A stretch of 64,000 bases of DNA from Pseudoduganella flava (GTDB taxonomy: Bacteria; Pseudomonadota; Gammaproteobacteria; Burkholderiales; Burkholderiaceae_D): contig NZ_VLKW01000002.1 of NCBI RefSeq assembly GCF_007830495.1, positions 766,270-830,269 on the forward strand, given 5' to 3'. The notes under the pieces are model-generated. The model had not been told where the DNA came from and ran no database searches. It saw nothing but the letters and a program-made list of their open reading frames with translations. A program made the translations under genes and the position numbers. Shown piece by piece: positions 1 through 9,140 of the stretch; position 1 is the first letter of the stretch, and every line of letters starts with the position of its first letter.

Positions 1-531
1 GTCCGCCAGCGCGGCTGCATCGAGCCGCCGGGCGATCGTCGGCCATGGCGTCAGCAGGTCGGACAGCGAGATCGCGCAGAAGTCGTGCGTCAGCGGTGCG
101 CCCACGAGGGCGGCGCAGCTGTTCAGCGCCGAGGCGCCCGGCACGATCTCGATCTGCACGGGGTCATCCGGCGTCCAGCCGGCCTGGAACAGCACCTCGT
201 AGGTCGGGCCGGCCATGCCGTAAACGCCCGCGTCGCCTGACGAGATCAGCGCCACCTTCTTGCCGGCGCGCGCGGCGTCGAGCGCGCTGATGGCCCGGTC
301 CAGTTCTTCCGTCATCGACTTGCGGATGATTTCCTTGCCTTCGATGAGGTCCGCCACCAGCTTGATGTAGGTGACGTAGCCGATCACGACGTCGCTTTCC
401 GCGATCGCGTCGCGGGCCCGCTGCGTCATGTGTTCCACGCTGCCGGGGCCGATCCCCACCAGCATGATTTTGCCAAACTGAGTACCTGCCTGCGTGCTCG
501 TTGCGGGCAGTTCACTTGCGATATTCATCAT
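1..531 (-). CDS. cobJ: Precorrin-3B C17-methyltransferase (CobJ/CbiH), 3' end outside window
   Basis: SAM-dependent methylation at C17 with ring contraction in corrin synthesis. The 177 visible residues show the tetrapyrrole methylase N-terminal signature GIGPGS (27-31), SSGDAGVYGMAG (98-108) and VPGASALNSCAALVG, which is typical of CobJ/CbiH. The start at 531 overlaps the stop of cobE as ATGA; a second ATG follows directly at 528. The reading frame stays open to base 1, so the C-terminal part is missing here. It is the last visible gene of the B12 operon. Confidence 0.93.
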   Translation of the reverse strand, partial: MMNIASELPATSTQAGTQFGKIMLVGIGPGSVEHMTQRARDAIAESDVVIGYVTYIKLVADLIEGKEIIRKSMTEELDRAISALDAARAGKKVALISSGDAGVYGMAGPTYEVLFQAGWTPDDPVQIEIVPGASALNSCAALVGAPLTHDFCAISLSDLLTPWPTIARRLDAAALAD

Positions 532-929
532 GGTTTCCTTGCGATCGAGACAGTGGCGTTGCGGCCATCGGCGCCCCGGTGTTTGTGTTTTTCGACGACC
601 AGCGCCGTCATCGGCGTATCCGGTCCCGCGGCCAGCAGTGCGGCTGCCTCGCTGACGGATGGCGTGCCCGTGTAGCGGCGCACCGTCTCCGATGGGTGAG
701 GCACCGGCACGGCGGCCAGTTCTTCGGGCGGGTAGAAGCGCAGCGGCCAGCCGTGTTCCGCGGCGATGGCCAGCAGGCCCGCCTCGTCGCTCTTCAGCGT
801 GATGCTGGCCGCGCCGGCCACCTGCTCGGGCAGCACGCCCGCCTTTGCCAGGGCTGCCTGCACCGCCTCGCGCAGCGTGTCGAGCGACGTGCCCCGGTCG
901 CAGCCGAGGCCCAGCGTGTAGGCGCTCAT
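528..929 (-). CDS. cobE: CobE / CbiG C-terminal domain protein
   Basis: A 133-residue protein matching the CbiG C-terminal domain (CobE) by LGLGCDRGTS near the start, the TLKSDEAGL segment and a C-terminal SVSEAAALLA helix. In many organisms this domain is fused to the CbiG N-terminal part; here it is a separate gene that overlaps the end of cbiG by ATGA and the start of cobJ by ATGA. Its exact role is poorly defined; it is linked to acetaldehyde release and ring contraction around precorrin-4/5. Family assignment is firm, biochemical role less so. Confidence 0.88.
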   Translation of the reverse strand: MSAYTLGLGCDRGTSLDTLREAVQAALAKAGVLPEQVAGAASITLKSDEAGLLAIAAEHGWPLRFYPPEELAAVPVPHPSETVRRYTGTPSVSEAAALLAAGPDTPMTALVVEKHKHRGADGRNATVSIARKP

Positions 930-1675
930 GTGTCCAGCGGCGGGCGGTAGACGACGAGGCGCTCGTGCAGCGCGTCCCACCGTTCCGCCGGCACGTCCGC
1001 ATGCGTCACCCACAGCAGCGCGGCGTAGCGGTCCAGCGGCACGTCGGCGTAGCGCTCGTAGCGGTGGATGTTGTCGGGCAGCGGCGTCGGGCGCGTCCAC
1101 CAGTGCGGGCTGCCCGCTTCCTGCACGAACGCGATCGGCTCGCCGTTGACGACGTGGGCGGAGACGCGGGTGATGTTGATCTTCGGCGCCTCGACCGTCC
1201 AGCCCAGGTGGCGGCCCAGGATGTCGACGGGGATCGTGCGGCCCACGTCGGAGGCCGTCGTCAGCACGGGCGCGGCACCCAGCAGGTCGGCCACGCGCTC
1301 GCTCCATTCGTTGGCGCCGCCGACGTGACCGGACAGCACGGGGATCACGTACTGGCCCGCGTCGTCGACGACGATGACGCCCGGGTCCTCGTCCTTGCTT
1401 TTGAGATGCGGTGCGATCAGGCGCACGACGGCGCCCAGCGAGATGAAGCAGATCAGCTGGTCGTAGTCGGCGAACAGCGGGCCGATCTCGTCGCGCAGCG
1501 CGCCTTCATACGCGTGCAGCGCGTTCGGCAGGCCGGCGAACTGCGCGGCGAACTTGGCCGAGGTGCGGATGTGCGCGTCCGGCAGGTCGCGTGCGAGCCG
1601 GGTGGCCAGGGCCGCGCCGTGCTTTGTGATCGCCACCAGGCAGATGCGCGGCGTGGCGGTTGCGGTTTCGGTCAT
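926..1675 (-). CDS. cbiG: Cobalt-precorrin-5A hydrolase CbiG (N-terminal and central domains)
   Basis: A 249-residue protein that opens the delta-lactone of cobalt-precorrin-5A with loss of acetaldehyde. The signature GHVGGANE lies at 116-123, preceded by the FISLGAVVRLIAPHL segment (78-91). The usual C-terminal domain is absent because it is encoded by the next gene, cobE. The start at 1675 was chosen because it overlaps the upstream cobI stop as ATGA. CbiG belongs to the anaerobic (early cobalt) pathway, in agreement with cbiX and cbiD in the same operon. Confidence 0.92.
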   Translation of the reverse strand: MTETATATPRICLVAITKHGAALATRLARDLPDAHIRTSAKFAAQFAGLPNALHAYEGALRDEIGPLFADYDQLICFISLGAVVRLIAPHLKSKDEDPGVIVVDDAGQYVIPVLSGHVGGANEWSERVADLLGAAPVLTTASDVGRTIPVDILGRHLGWTVEAPKINITRVSAHVVNGEPIAFVQEAGSPHWWTRPTPLPDNIHRYERYADVPLDRYAALLWVTHADVPAERWDALHERLVVYRPPLDT

Positions 1676-2466
1676 GGAGTCTCCGTGGTTGATTTCTTCA
1701 GGCAGCCCTTGATGCGCTCGCCCCTGATACGGTGCGGGTGCTTCAGGATCATCAGCGACAGGTAGCTGACCTTCGTGCCGCGCAACGTCAACAGCTCGGC
1801 GCCGCTGATGCGCCGCTCGTCCGGTGCGCCGACCCGTTCGATGAAGTGGGCGCCGGCCAGCAGGTCGCGGCGCTCCAGCCAGTCGAGCAATTCGTCCAGC
1901 AGCGGTTTGATCTTCATGAGCACCAGCGTGTCGAAGTCCGGCAGCAGGCGGTCGACGGCGCTCACGCCGTACGCCGCAGGCACGATCGCCACCGTATCGT
2001 CCTGCTCCGCGAACGGCACGCCGACCTGCGCGCACGATGCGGTGAATGCGTTGACGCCGGCGATCGTGCGCACGGGGATACCCGGGTCGAGCGCCGTCAC
2101 GGTGCGCGCCAGGTGGCCGAACGTCGCGTACGTACTGGCGTCGCCTTCGACGAGGAACAGCACGTCGCGGCCGGCCCGCAGCCAGGGCAGCACGGTGTCG
2201 GCCGCGCGCAGCCACGCGCGCGCCAGCTTCTCGCCGTCATGCGTCATCGGGAACAGCAGCTGCGTGTGTTCGTCGGGCGGCTCCAGCCCGGCACGCTGCA
2301 CGATGTCGAACGCGTAGCTGGGCGTCTTGCCGCTGCGCGCCGGGTACACCCACACGGTGTCGCGGCGCTCCAGCGCGGCCCACGCGGCGCGGGTGATCAG
2401 GCCCGGGTCGCCTGGGCCCAGCGAGATGCCCCACAGCGTGCCGGGGCGGGTCGCGGCGTCAGCCAA
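1672..2466 (-). CDS. cobI: Precorrin-2 C20-methyltransferase
   Basis: Methylates (cobalt-)precorrin-2 at C20 using SAM. The 264-residue product has the methylase signature SLGPGDPGL (15-23), VEGDASTYATF and AGVNAFTASCAQVG, typical of CobI/CbiL. No ATG lies near the expected start. A TTG at 2466 is preceded at six bases by GGAGG, so TTG is the likely start codon, and it overlaps the cobL stop by 8 bp. The frame is otherwise intact and of normal length. Confidence 0.93.
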   Translation of the reverse strand: MADAATRPGTLWGISLGPGDPGLITRAAWAALERRDTVWVYPARSGKTPSYAFDIVQRAGLEPPDEHTQLLFPMTHDGEKLARAWLRAADTVLPWLRAGRDVLFLVEGDASTYATFGHLARTVTALDPGIPVRTIAGVNAFTASCAQVGVPFAEQDDTVAIVPAAYGVSAVDRLLPDFDTLVLMKIKPLLDELLDWLERRDLLAGAHFIERVGAPDERRISGAELLTLRGTKVSYLSLMILKHPHRIRGERIKGCLKKSTTETP

Positions 2467-3757
2467 GGGGCACCTCCGCGCAAACGATCCACACCGGGTT
2501 CTCGGCCGCCATCCGGTGCATGTGCAGGATCGGCTTGCTGCGGGCGGCCTGCAGCTGCACCACGTCCCACTGCACGCCTTGCGGCGCCAAGTCCTGCAAC
2601 GCGGCGGTGGCGGCAGCGAGGTTTTCCAGCGTGACGAAGTTCATCACCAGCGTGCCGCCGGGGCGCAGGCGGCGGGAGATCAGCGCGATCAGCTCCGCGA
2701 GCTCGCCGCCGGAACCGCCGATGAACACGGCGTCCGGATCGGGCCATGCATCCAGGCCGTCGGGTGCCCGGCCATGGCGCAGTGTGTAGTTCGAAACGCC
2801 GAATGCCGCATGGTTCCGCCCCGTGATCGCGTGATCGGCCTCGTTCTTCTCGATGGCGAACACGTGGCCGCGCGGGCACAGGCGCGCCGCTTCCAGGCCC
2901 ACGGAACCGGAGCCGGCGCCGATGTCCCACACGATGCTGTCCTCGCGCAGCTGCAGCCGCGCGAGACTGACGGCGCGCACTTCCTGCTTCGTGATCAGGC
3001 CCTTGTCCGGCTGGCGTTGCACGAACGTGTCGTCGGCAAGGCCGAAGCGCACCGGGCGCGGCGCGGGCGCCGTGCGCCACAGCAGCACCACGTTCAGCGG
3101 GGCGAAGCTCATGTCGACGGCGTCGGCCGGGCGGAGGTCGGCCAGCACGCGTTCCTCCGGCTGCAGCAGGTTCTCGGCCACGGCCATGTGGAAATCGTCG
3201 CCCAGGCCTTCGGCCAGCAGCAGGCGCGCGATGCGGGCCGGGCTGTTGTCAGGGCTCGTCAGGATCAGCAGGCGGGCATGGGCGCGCACGGCTTGCGCCA
3301 GCGCGTACAGGCCGTGCGTGGGCAGCGCACCCCGTTCCCATTCGCCCGCGTCGCGCGCATGCACGGAGACGATGCGCGCATCCTGCCACGCCAGGCCGAC
3401 GCGGGCGCAGGCCAGCTGCAACGTCGACACGTTCGGCACGATGTCGAGCGCGTCGATGCACACGTGCTGCGCCAGGTAGGGCGCGATGCCGTGGCACAGT
3501 GGGTCGCCGGTGGCCAGCACCACGCAAGCCAGGTGGTCGGCGCGGGCGTTGCGGATCCACTCCGGCACGGCGGAGAGCTTGCCCGTCAGGTCGAGCAGGG
3601 TCGCGCCCGGTTTCGTCGCATCCTTGAACAGGGCCAGCGTGCGGCTGCCGCCGATCACGACGTCGGCATTGCGCAGGTAGGCGCGGGCGTCGGCGGACAG
3701 GCTGGCGACGCCGTCGTCCAGCACGCCGATCACGCGGCAGGGATTGGGATCAGTCAT
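2459..3757 (-). CDS. cobL: Precorrin-6Y C5,15-methyltransferase (decarboxylating), CbiE-CbiT fusion
   Basis: A 432-residue two-domain enzyme that methylates C5 and C15 and decarboxylates the C12 acetate. Residues 1-200 form the CbiE tetrapyrrole methylase domain (VIGGSRTLALF near 34-44, LATGDPLCHG 81-90). Residues 240-432 form the CbiT Rossmann methyltransferase with the SAM motif DIGAGSGSVG (278-287) and VFIGGSGGEL. The start at 3757 overlaps the cbiD stop as ATGA. The fused form is CobL-like although the rest of the operon is of the cobalt-early type. Confidence 0.94.
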   Translation of the reverse strand: MTDPNPCRVIGVLDDGVASLSADARAYLRNADVVIGGSRTLALFKDATKPGATLLDLTGKLSAVPEWIRNARADHLACVVLATGDPLCHGIAPYLAQHVCIDALDIVPNVSTLQLACARVGLAWQDARIVSVHARDAGEWERGALPTHGLYALAQAVRAHARLLILTSPDNSPARIARLLLAEGLGDDFHMAVAENLLQPEERVLADLRPADAVDMSFAPLNVVLLWRTAPAPRPVRFGLADDTFVQRQPDKGLITKQEVRAVSLARLQLREDSIVWDIGAGSGSVGLEAARLCPRGHVFAIEKNEADHAITGRNHAAFGVSNYTLRHGRAPDGLDAWPDPDAVFIGGSGGELAELIALISRRLRPGGTLVMNFVTLENLAAATAALQDLAPQGVQWDVVQLQAARSKPILHMHRMAAENPVWIVCAEVPLG

Positions 3758-4908
3758 GATGCCTCCGTTATGGGGTCCAGTTGCGGTGCGGACCATACGT
3801 CCGCCACTTGCTGGCCGGTGAAATCGCACACCATCACGCGCAGCCGGAACGCATTGCCGTAACGGTCGGGTGCCGTCAGCGTGTCGATCGCGGCTTGGGC
3901 GAGGGCGCTGTGAAACGCGTCGCCCAGCCCGCGCTCGACCATCAGTTCGGCGCCGAAGCGGGCCGTTTCCGCCGCGGCGATCGCGGCGCAGTCCTCGTCG
4001 CTGGCGCCGATCGCGCGGGCGATGCGGGCCACCAGATCCGTATCGACCTCGCTGCGGTTCGCGTGCGTGATCGTCTCGCCCTGGGCGATCTTGGTCAGCT
4101 TGCCGACCATGACGGCCAGCACCACCAGCGGAATCGCATGTTCGACGGCCGTGTCCAGCGCATAGCGCAGGAAGTCGCCCATCTGCACGAAGCAGGCGTT
4201 CGGCAGCTCGGGGCGCTCCGCCCGCAGCGCCGTCATCGCGAAGCTTTCGGTGCGCCCGCCCGTCGTCAGCGCGACGACGCCGTGGCCCGTCGTCGCGGCC
4301 ACCTGCACGCCCTGCACGACGCTGGCGCGCCACGCGGCGGTGGAGTAGGGCTTCACGATCCCCGTCGTGCCGAGGATGCTGATGCCGCCCAGGATGCCCA
4401 GGCGGGCATTGGTCGTCTTCTTCGCCATGACCTGGCCTTCCGGCACGCTGATCGTCACTTCGATGCCATGCTGCGCCAGCAGTTCCGGCGCCGCCTCGCG
4501 CAGGTTGTCGGCGATGTTACGGCGCGGGACGGGGTTGATCGCCGGGCCGCCCACTTCCAGGCCCAGGCCCGGCATCGTCACGGTGCCGACGCCGTCGCCG
4601 GCGCAATAGGTGACGACGCCGGGCTGGCCGGGGAGCAGCCGCAGATCGACGGTGATGTGCGCGCCATCCGTGCAATCGGGGTCGTCCCCGGCGAACTTGA
4701 CGATCATCGCGTGCGCCGTGCCGGCCGTGCAGCGCCCGTCCTGCACGGCGAAGCGCACCCGTGTGCCGTTCGGCAGCAGGCTTTCGATCTCGGCCGGCAC
4801 GGCGCCGCCGGCCAACCCGAGCACCGCGGCACGTGCGGCCGCGGCGGCACATGCGCCGGTCGTGAAACCGGTGCGGGTGCCCCGTTCGGCCTTCCGCTTC
4901 TCGTCCAT
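3754..4908 (-). CDS. cbiD: Cobalt-precorrin-5B C1-methyltransferase CbiD
   Basis: A 384-residue enzyme that methylates C1 of cobalt-precorrin-5B; CbiD is a marker of the anaerobic pathway. The family's N-terminal TGFTTGACAAAA motif is at 13-24. Further signatures are the glycine-rich GILGGISILGTTGIV stretch in the middle and QGETITHANRS in the second half. The ATG at 4908 shares its A with the stop of cobH. Length is normal and the frame intact. Confidence 0.95.
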   Translation of the reverse strand: MDEKRKAERGTRTGFTTGACAAAAARAAVLGLAGGAVPAEIESLLPNGTRVRFAVQDGRCTAGTAHAMIVKFAGDDPDCTDGAHITVDLRLLPGQPGVVTYCAGDGVGTVTMPGLGLEVGGPAINPVPRRNIADNLREAAPELLAQHGIEVTISVPEGQVMAKKTTNARLGILGGISILGTTGIVKPYSTAAWRASVVQGVQVAATTGHGVVALTTGGRTESFAMTALRAERPELPNACFVQMGDFLRYALDTAVEHAIPLVVLAVMVGKLTKIAQGETITHANRSEVDTDLVARIARAIGASDEDCAAIAAAETARFGAELMVERGLGDAFHSALAQAAIDTLTAPDRYGNAFRLRVMVCDFTGQQVADVWSAPQLDPITEAS

Positions 4909-5585
4909 CAGGCCTCTTGCTTCTGGCGTGCTTCGGCCAGCGCGAGCAGCGCGTGCAGCGCCGCCACGACAAGCGTCGAGCCGCCCTTGCGGCCGCGGAT
5001 GACGATCCACGGCACCTCGTCGACGTGGGCCAACAGATCCTTCGACTCGGCGGCCGACACGAAGCCGACCGGCATGCCGACCACCAGCGCCGGGCGCACG
5101 CCTTCCTCGCGGATCAGCCGTACCAGCTCGATCAGCGCGGTGGGCGCGTTGCCGATGCCGACGATCGCCCGGTCCAGCAAGCCAAGCCGGTGCGCCTTGC
5201 GCATCGCCTGCACGGCGCGCGTCGTGTCCTCTGCTTGCGCCGCGGCGATCACGTCGGCATCGCTGATGAACTGGTGCGTGCGCATGCCGAAGTGGGCGAG
5301 GCGCGGTTGCGACAGGCCCGAGCAGATCATCTCGACGTCCGCCACCACGGGCGTGCCGCCGGCCAGCATCGCGTCGATGCCCGCCTGCACGGCGTCCGGA
5401 TGAAACGCCGTCAGGCCGTTGAAGTCGAAGTCCGCGTTCGCATGGATCATCCGCCGCACGATCGGCCATTGCTGGGCCGTGTAGGCATGCGGTCCCGCTT
5501 CGGCATCGATGATCGCGAAGCTGTCATGCTCGATGACCTGGCCCGCGCGGGTCAGCTGTTCGGTAACGGTGTTGACGGTGCTCAT
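4908..5585 (-). CDS. cobH: Precorrin-8X methylmutase
   Basis: Moves the C11 methyl group to C12 to give hydrogenobyrinate or cobyrinate (CobH/CbiC). The 225-residue protein has the catalytic histidine in RRMIHAN (H48), the DVEMICSGL segment and the VGMPVGFVSAAESK loop near the C-terminus. It overlaps cbiX by ATGA upstream and touches cbiD downstream, which supports translational coupling in the B12 operon. Confidence 0.95.
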   Translation of the reverse strand: MSTVNTVTEQLTRAGQVIEHDSFAIIDAEAGPHAYTAQQWPIVRRMIHANADFDFNGLTAFHPDAVQAGIDAMLAGGTPVVADVEMICSGLSQPRLAHFGMRTHQFISDADVIAAAQAEDTTRAVQAMRKAHRLGLLDRAIVGIGNAPTALIELVRLIREEGVRPALVVGMPVGFVSAAESKDLLAHVDEVPWIVIRGRKGGSTLVVAALHALLALAEARQKQEA

Positions 5586-6490
5586 GCCGCTTTGACCTCC
5601 GGATGGAAGTGCACCGCGTGGGTGTGCTCATGGGCCGCGCCATGCGTATGCTCGTGCGAATGACCGTGCCCGTGGTCGTGGGCGATCTCGCGGTAGGTGC
5701 AGCCGTCGCACGGCAGGCGGCTGTCCGGCACGCCGGTTGCCAGGTCGTGCACGCGCTGCTCGACCAGTTCGAAGATCTCGTTCTCGAAGCCGAAGTGCGT
5801 GGTGCAGGCAAAGCGCAGCTGCGGGTACTGCAGGCGCAGGTGCTCCACCTGGCGATGGATGCGCTGCATCAGCGTGCCCGTGTACAGGTAGTAGGGCAGC
5901 ACGACAATCTGCGTCATCCCCAGCAGCACCTGGCGCTGCACGACCTTTTCCAGGCGCGGCCACGTGATGCCGGTGAACGCCAGGTCGACCAGTTCATGGT
6001 CGGTTTCCTCCAGCAGCCAGCGCGCCATCTTCGCCATGTCGCCGTTGGCGCCGCGGTCGGAAGAGCCGCGGCCCAGCAGCACGACACCGGTCGTCGTCGG
6101 ATCGGGCATGTCCAGCCCATTCATCGCGTGGCGCAGCCGGCGACGCAGCACGGCCAGGATCGGGTCGCACGCGGTCAGGTGCGGCGCCAGCAGGAATTCG
6201 GCGCGTGGGCAGGCGATGCGGGCCTGCTCGATCGCTTCGGGAATCTCCATCTTGACGTGGCCCGCCGCGTTCAGGATCAGCGGCACGACGAACACGCGGC
6301 CGCCGTCGCGGCCCGCGGCCAGCAGGCCGTCGGCCAGGCTCGGTGGCGCGAATTCGATGAAGCATACTTCGATGCGCCAGCCCGGCTGGCGGGCGCGCCA
6401 GCGCGCCACGAATTCGAGGATCTCCTCGTTGCCGGACGATTCGCGCGAGCCGTGGCCCACGAGAAGAATGGTGTCTTGAGGTTGGATCAT
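5582..6490 (-). CDS. cbiX: Sirohydrochlorin cobaltochelatase CbiX with His-rich tail
   Basis: Inserts cobalt into sirohydrochlorin, the entry step of the cobalt-early pathway. The 302-residue protein is the long, two-domain form: VGHGSR (11-16) with H13 and NAAGHVKMEIP (74-84) with H78 in the first half, and a degenerate second half starting at LLGRGSSDRGAN (138-149) in which the first catalytic histidine is replaced by Arg. After a CDGC pair (261-264), residues 271-296 contain eleven or more histidines, a probable metal-binding tail. The start at 6490 overlaps cobM by ATGA. Confidence 0.94.
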   Translation of the reverse strand: MIQPQDTILLVGHGSRESSGNEEILEFVARWRARQPGWRIEVCFIEFAPPSLADGLLAAGRDGGRVFVVPLILNAAGHVKMEIPEAIEQARIACPRAEFLLAPHLTACDPILAVLRRRLRHAMNGLDMPDPTTTGVVLLGRGSSDRGANGDMAKMARWLLEETDHELVDLAFTGITWPRLEKVVQRQVLLGMTQIVVLPYYLYTGTLMQRIHRQVEHLRLQYPQLRFACTTHFGFENEIFELVEQRVHDLATGVPDSRLPCDGCTYREIAHDHGHGHSHEHTHGAAHEHTHAVHFHPEVKAA

Positions 6491-7278
6491 GCGCTGGCCT
6501 TTCGGAATCGATGGGTAAAAGCGGGGTCGTAGAGTTTCGAGCGCGCCAGGGTTTCCCAGTGCAGCGCGCCCAACGTGGGGCTGGCAACGATCATCGCCTG
6601 GCTGGCGATGCCGGCTTCGCGGCAGCGTGCTTTGATGTCGGCCAGCGTGCCGCGCACGATGCGCTCCTCGCCGGGCCAGCTGGCCTTGTGCACGACGAGC
6701 ATCGGCGCATCCTCCGGCCAGCCGGCCGCGCGCAGCGCTGCCTCGACCTTGTACATCAGCGTGATGGACAGGAAGATGCACAGCGTGGTGCGGTGCGCGG
6801 CCAGCGTGGCGAGGTCTTCGCCGGGCGGCATCGGCGTGCGGCCTTCGACGCGGGTGAGGATGACGGTCTGCGTCACCTCGGGCAACGTCATCGATTCGCC
6901 GGCGGCGGCCATCGACGCCATCGCCGACGATACGCCGGGCACGACGGCCCATTCGATGCCGGCGGCGGAGAGCGGCCGGGCCATCTCGATCAACGCGCCG
7001 TACAGGGCCGGGTCGCCCGTCTGCAGCCGCACCACCGTGCCGTGCGCGGCGGCCTGCTCGATCAGCCAGTCCGTCATCTGTTCGAGCGTCATGTCCTTCG
7101 AGTCGCGGATCACGCAGCCGGCCGGCGCGTACAGCGTGGCGGCACGGTCGACCAGCGAGCCGGCGAACAGCACGGCGCCGGCCTGCGCGAGGAGCTTCTG
7201 GCCTTTCAGCGTGATCAGTTCCGGGTCGCCGGGGCCGGCGCCCACGAACCATACTTTGCCTTTGGGGGTAGTCGTCAT
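6487..7278 (-). CDS. cobM: Precorrin-4 C11-methyltransferase
   Basis: SAM-dependent C11 methylation (CobM/CbiF). The 263-residue protein shows VGAGPGDPELITLKG at 12-26, the QTGDPALYGAL motif and VVPGVSSAMASMAAAG, all characteristic of this family. It begins at an ATG overlapping the cbiO stop and ends overlapping the cbiX start, so it joins the transport genes and the biosynthetic genes in one transcript. Confidence 0.95.
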   Translation of the reverse strand: MTTTPKGKVWFVGAGPGDPELITLKGQKLLAQAGAVLFAGSLVDRAATLYAPAGCVIRDSKDMTLEQMTDWLIEQAAAHGTVVRLQTGDPALYGALIEMARPLSAAGIEWAVVPGVSSAMASMAAAGESMTLPEVTQTVILTRVEGRTPMPPGEDLATLAAHRTTLCIFLSITLMYKVEAALRAAGWPEDAPMLVVHKASWPGEERIVRGTLADIKARCREAGIASQAMIVASPTLGALHWETLARSKLYDPAFTHRFRKASA

Positions 7279-8111
7279 GCGGTTTCCAGGTTCAGTGTCC
7301 GCAGCAGTGCATCGACGCTGCGCGGGACGGGTTCACGCGGCACGATGCCGCGCGCTGCCAGTTGTTCATGCAGCGCCAGGGCAAGGGGAGGGCGCTGGCC
7401 GGCCGCGCGCAGCAGCTCGGACTGCGCCGCCAGCGCGGCGGCGGGACCGGAGCCGATGCAGGCACCGCCCGCCATCAGGTGGAAGTCGTCCGCCCAGCGC
7501 CATGCGAAATCGATGTCGTGCGTCGAGACGACAACCGTCACGCCGCCCGCCGCGAGGAGGCCCAGCAGCTCTTCCAGCTCTTCCTGCATCGGCGCGTCGA
7601 GCCCGGCCATCGGCTCATCGAGCAGCAGCACGGCCGGTTCCATCGCCAGCACGCCGGCGATGCAGACGCGTTTCTTTTGCCCGAAACTCAGGTGATGCAC
7701 GGGACGCTGCGCGTGCTCGCGCATGCCGACGGCGTCGAGTGCGGCGGCGACGCGCCGGCGTACGGTCGCTTCGTCCAGCCCCAGGTTCAGCGGGCCGAAC
7801 GACACGTCTTCCTCGACGTGCGCGGACAGCAGCTGCCGGTCCGGATTCTGGAACACGAGGCCCACTTGGCGGCGCAGCGCCGCCAGGCCCGCGCGGCTGT
7901 AGTCGAATGGCGCGCCTTGCCAGTGCAAGGTGCCGGCCGCCGGGCGCAGCAGGCCGTTCAGGTGCAGCAGCAGCGTCGTCTTGCCGGCGCCGTTCGCGCC
8001 CAGCAGCGCGTGCCGGCGGCCCGCGTGAATCGCGAGGCTGCAGCCGCGCAGGCCGTAACCGCCGTCGCCATACACGTGGTCGACCGCGCGCAGTTCGATC
8101 AGTGCCGTCAC
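7275..8111 (-). CDS. cbiO: Cobalt ECF/ABC transporter ATPase CbiO
   Basis: Energises cobalt uptake by the CbiMNQO system. The 278-residue protein has a Walker A motif GANGAGKTT near 39-47, a Q-loop in FQNPDRQL, the signature LSFGQKKR, Walker B VLLLDEP and the switch histidine in VVSTHD. A GTG at 8111 overlapping the cbiQ stop as GTGA is the start; no ATG fits the family's N-terminus. Confidence 0.94.
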   Translation of the reverse strand: MTALIELRAVDHVYGDGGYGLRGCSLAIHAGRRHALLGANGAGKTTLLLHLNGLLRPAAGTLHWQGAPFDYSRAGLAALRRQVGLVFQNPDRQLLSAHVEEDVSFGPLNLGLDEATVRRRVAAALDAVGMREHAQRPVHHLSFGQKKRVCIAGVLAMEPAVLLLDEPMAGLDAPMQEELEELLGLLAAGGVTVVVSTHDIDFAWRWADDFHLMAGGACIGSGPAAALAAQSELLRAAGQRPPLALALHEQLAARGIVPREPVPRSVDALLRTLNLETA

Positions 8112-8842
8112 GCGCGTTCTCCCGCGAGCACGGCGATAATCAGCAGCGTGCCGGCGATCGCCGCGCAGGTGTTCTGCCGGCGCGCTTGCGGGTACACGGC
8201 CGGCAGGAAGCTTAACGTGCCGGCGTAGCCCCGTGCCTGCGCTGCCTGGTCCAACGCCGCCGCGCGCTGCCACACCTGCACGGCGAGGCGCGCGGTGAGA
8301 AGGCCCAGCGAACGCCAGGCAACGCGCGTGCCGCTGTAGCCCAGCCGGGCGCTTTGCGCGGCGAGGCCTTCGTCCCATGCCTGGCGCAGCACGAACAGCA
8401 TGCGGTAGCACAGCGCCATCAGGTCCAGCAGCGGTTCGGGCACGCGCAAGCGACGCAGCAACCCAAGCAGCTGGGGCAATGGCGTGGTGAGCGTGAGCGC
8501 CAGCAGCGCGGCCAGCATCGCCAGCGCACGCAGCGCCGTCATCGATGCCAGCGGCAGCGCGGCCGGGTTCCAGTGCGGGCCGTTGAAATCGACGGCGACA
8601 AGCATCGTCAGCGTGGACACGGCCAGGAAGCCCAGCGGCGGCAGCAGCACGGCCAGGTACAGCCGCACCGGGACTCTTGCCGCCAGCAGCGTGACAAGGG
8701 CCAGCGCACCGGCCAGCGCGGCCAGCGTGGCAGGCTGGCGGGCGCACGCGGCCGCCGTCATGCCGGCCAGCGCGAACAGCGCCTTCGCCGTCGGCGTGGC
8801 GTCGCGCCAGCGGCTGGCCTGCGCCGCGGCCTCAATTTGCAT
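8108..8842 (-). CDS. cbiQ: Cobalt ECF transporter transmembrane protein CbiQ
   Basis: A 244-residue membrane protein with several hydrophobic segments (about 20-40, 42-58, 65-85, 100-120 and near the C-terminus) and the coupling-helix type sequence AAQSARLG followed by AAQARGYAG, where CbiQ proteins contact the CbiO ATPase. It overlaps cbiN upstream by 11 bp and cbiO downstream by 4 bp. Confidence 0.92.
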   Translation of the reverse strand: MQIEAAAQASRWRDATPTAKALFALAGMTAAACARQPATLAALAGALALVTLLAARVPVRLYLAVLLPPLGFLAVSTLTMLVAVDFNGPHWNPAALPLASMTALRALAMLAALLALTLTTPLPQLLGLLRRLRVPEPLLDLMALCYRMLFVLRQAWDEGLAAQSARLGYSGTRVAWRSLGLLTARLAVQVWQRAAALDQAAQARGYAGTLSFLPAVYPQARRQNTCAAIAGTLLIIAVLAGERA

Positions 8843-9140
8843 CGTGTTCCTTCGCTTGCCGGGCGCGCGCCGTCGACAGGCCGAGCCAGTAGCCGATCAC
8901 GCCGGCGCCCACGGCGGCCTGCAGCGCGAACAGCAGCGACGCCACTTCGCCGCTGGCCGGTTCGATCAGCGGGGAAAACCATGGCTGGTAGCCCGGCTTG
9001 ATCGTGCCGATCGCCTGCTTCGCCACGTCGTCGGCACCGCCGAACGGCGCGCCGGCGGCCAGCCAGAGCGGCACGGCGCTGATCACCACGACGGCTGCCA
9101 GCACGGCCCAGACTTTCCAGTTCATCAGGCGCCCCTTCAT
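8832..9140 (-). CDS. cbiN: Cobalt transport protein CbiN
   Basis: A 102-residue small membrane subunit with two transmembrane segments (about 8-25 and 70-90) and the conserved motif GTIKPGYQPWF in the external loop, typical of CbiN. The ATG at 9140 overlaps the cbiM stop as ATGA and is preferred over a second ATG at 9125. CbiN works with CbiM in cobalt capture and is required for uptake together with CbiQ and CbiO. Confidence 0.92.
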   Translation of the reverse strand: MKGRLMNWKVWAVLAAVVVISAVPLWLAAGAPFGGADDVAKQAIGTIKPGYQPWFSPLIEPASGEVASLLFALQAAVGAGVIGYWLGLSTARARQAKEHDAN

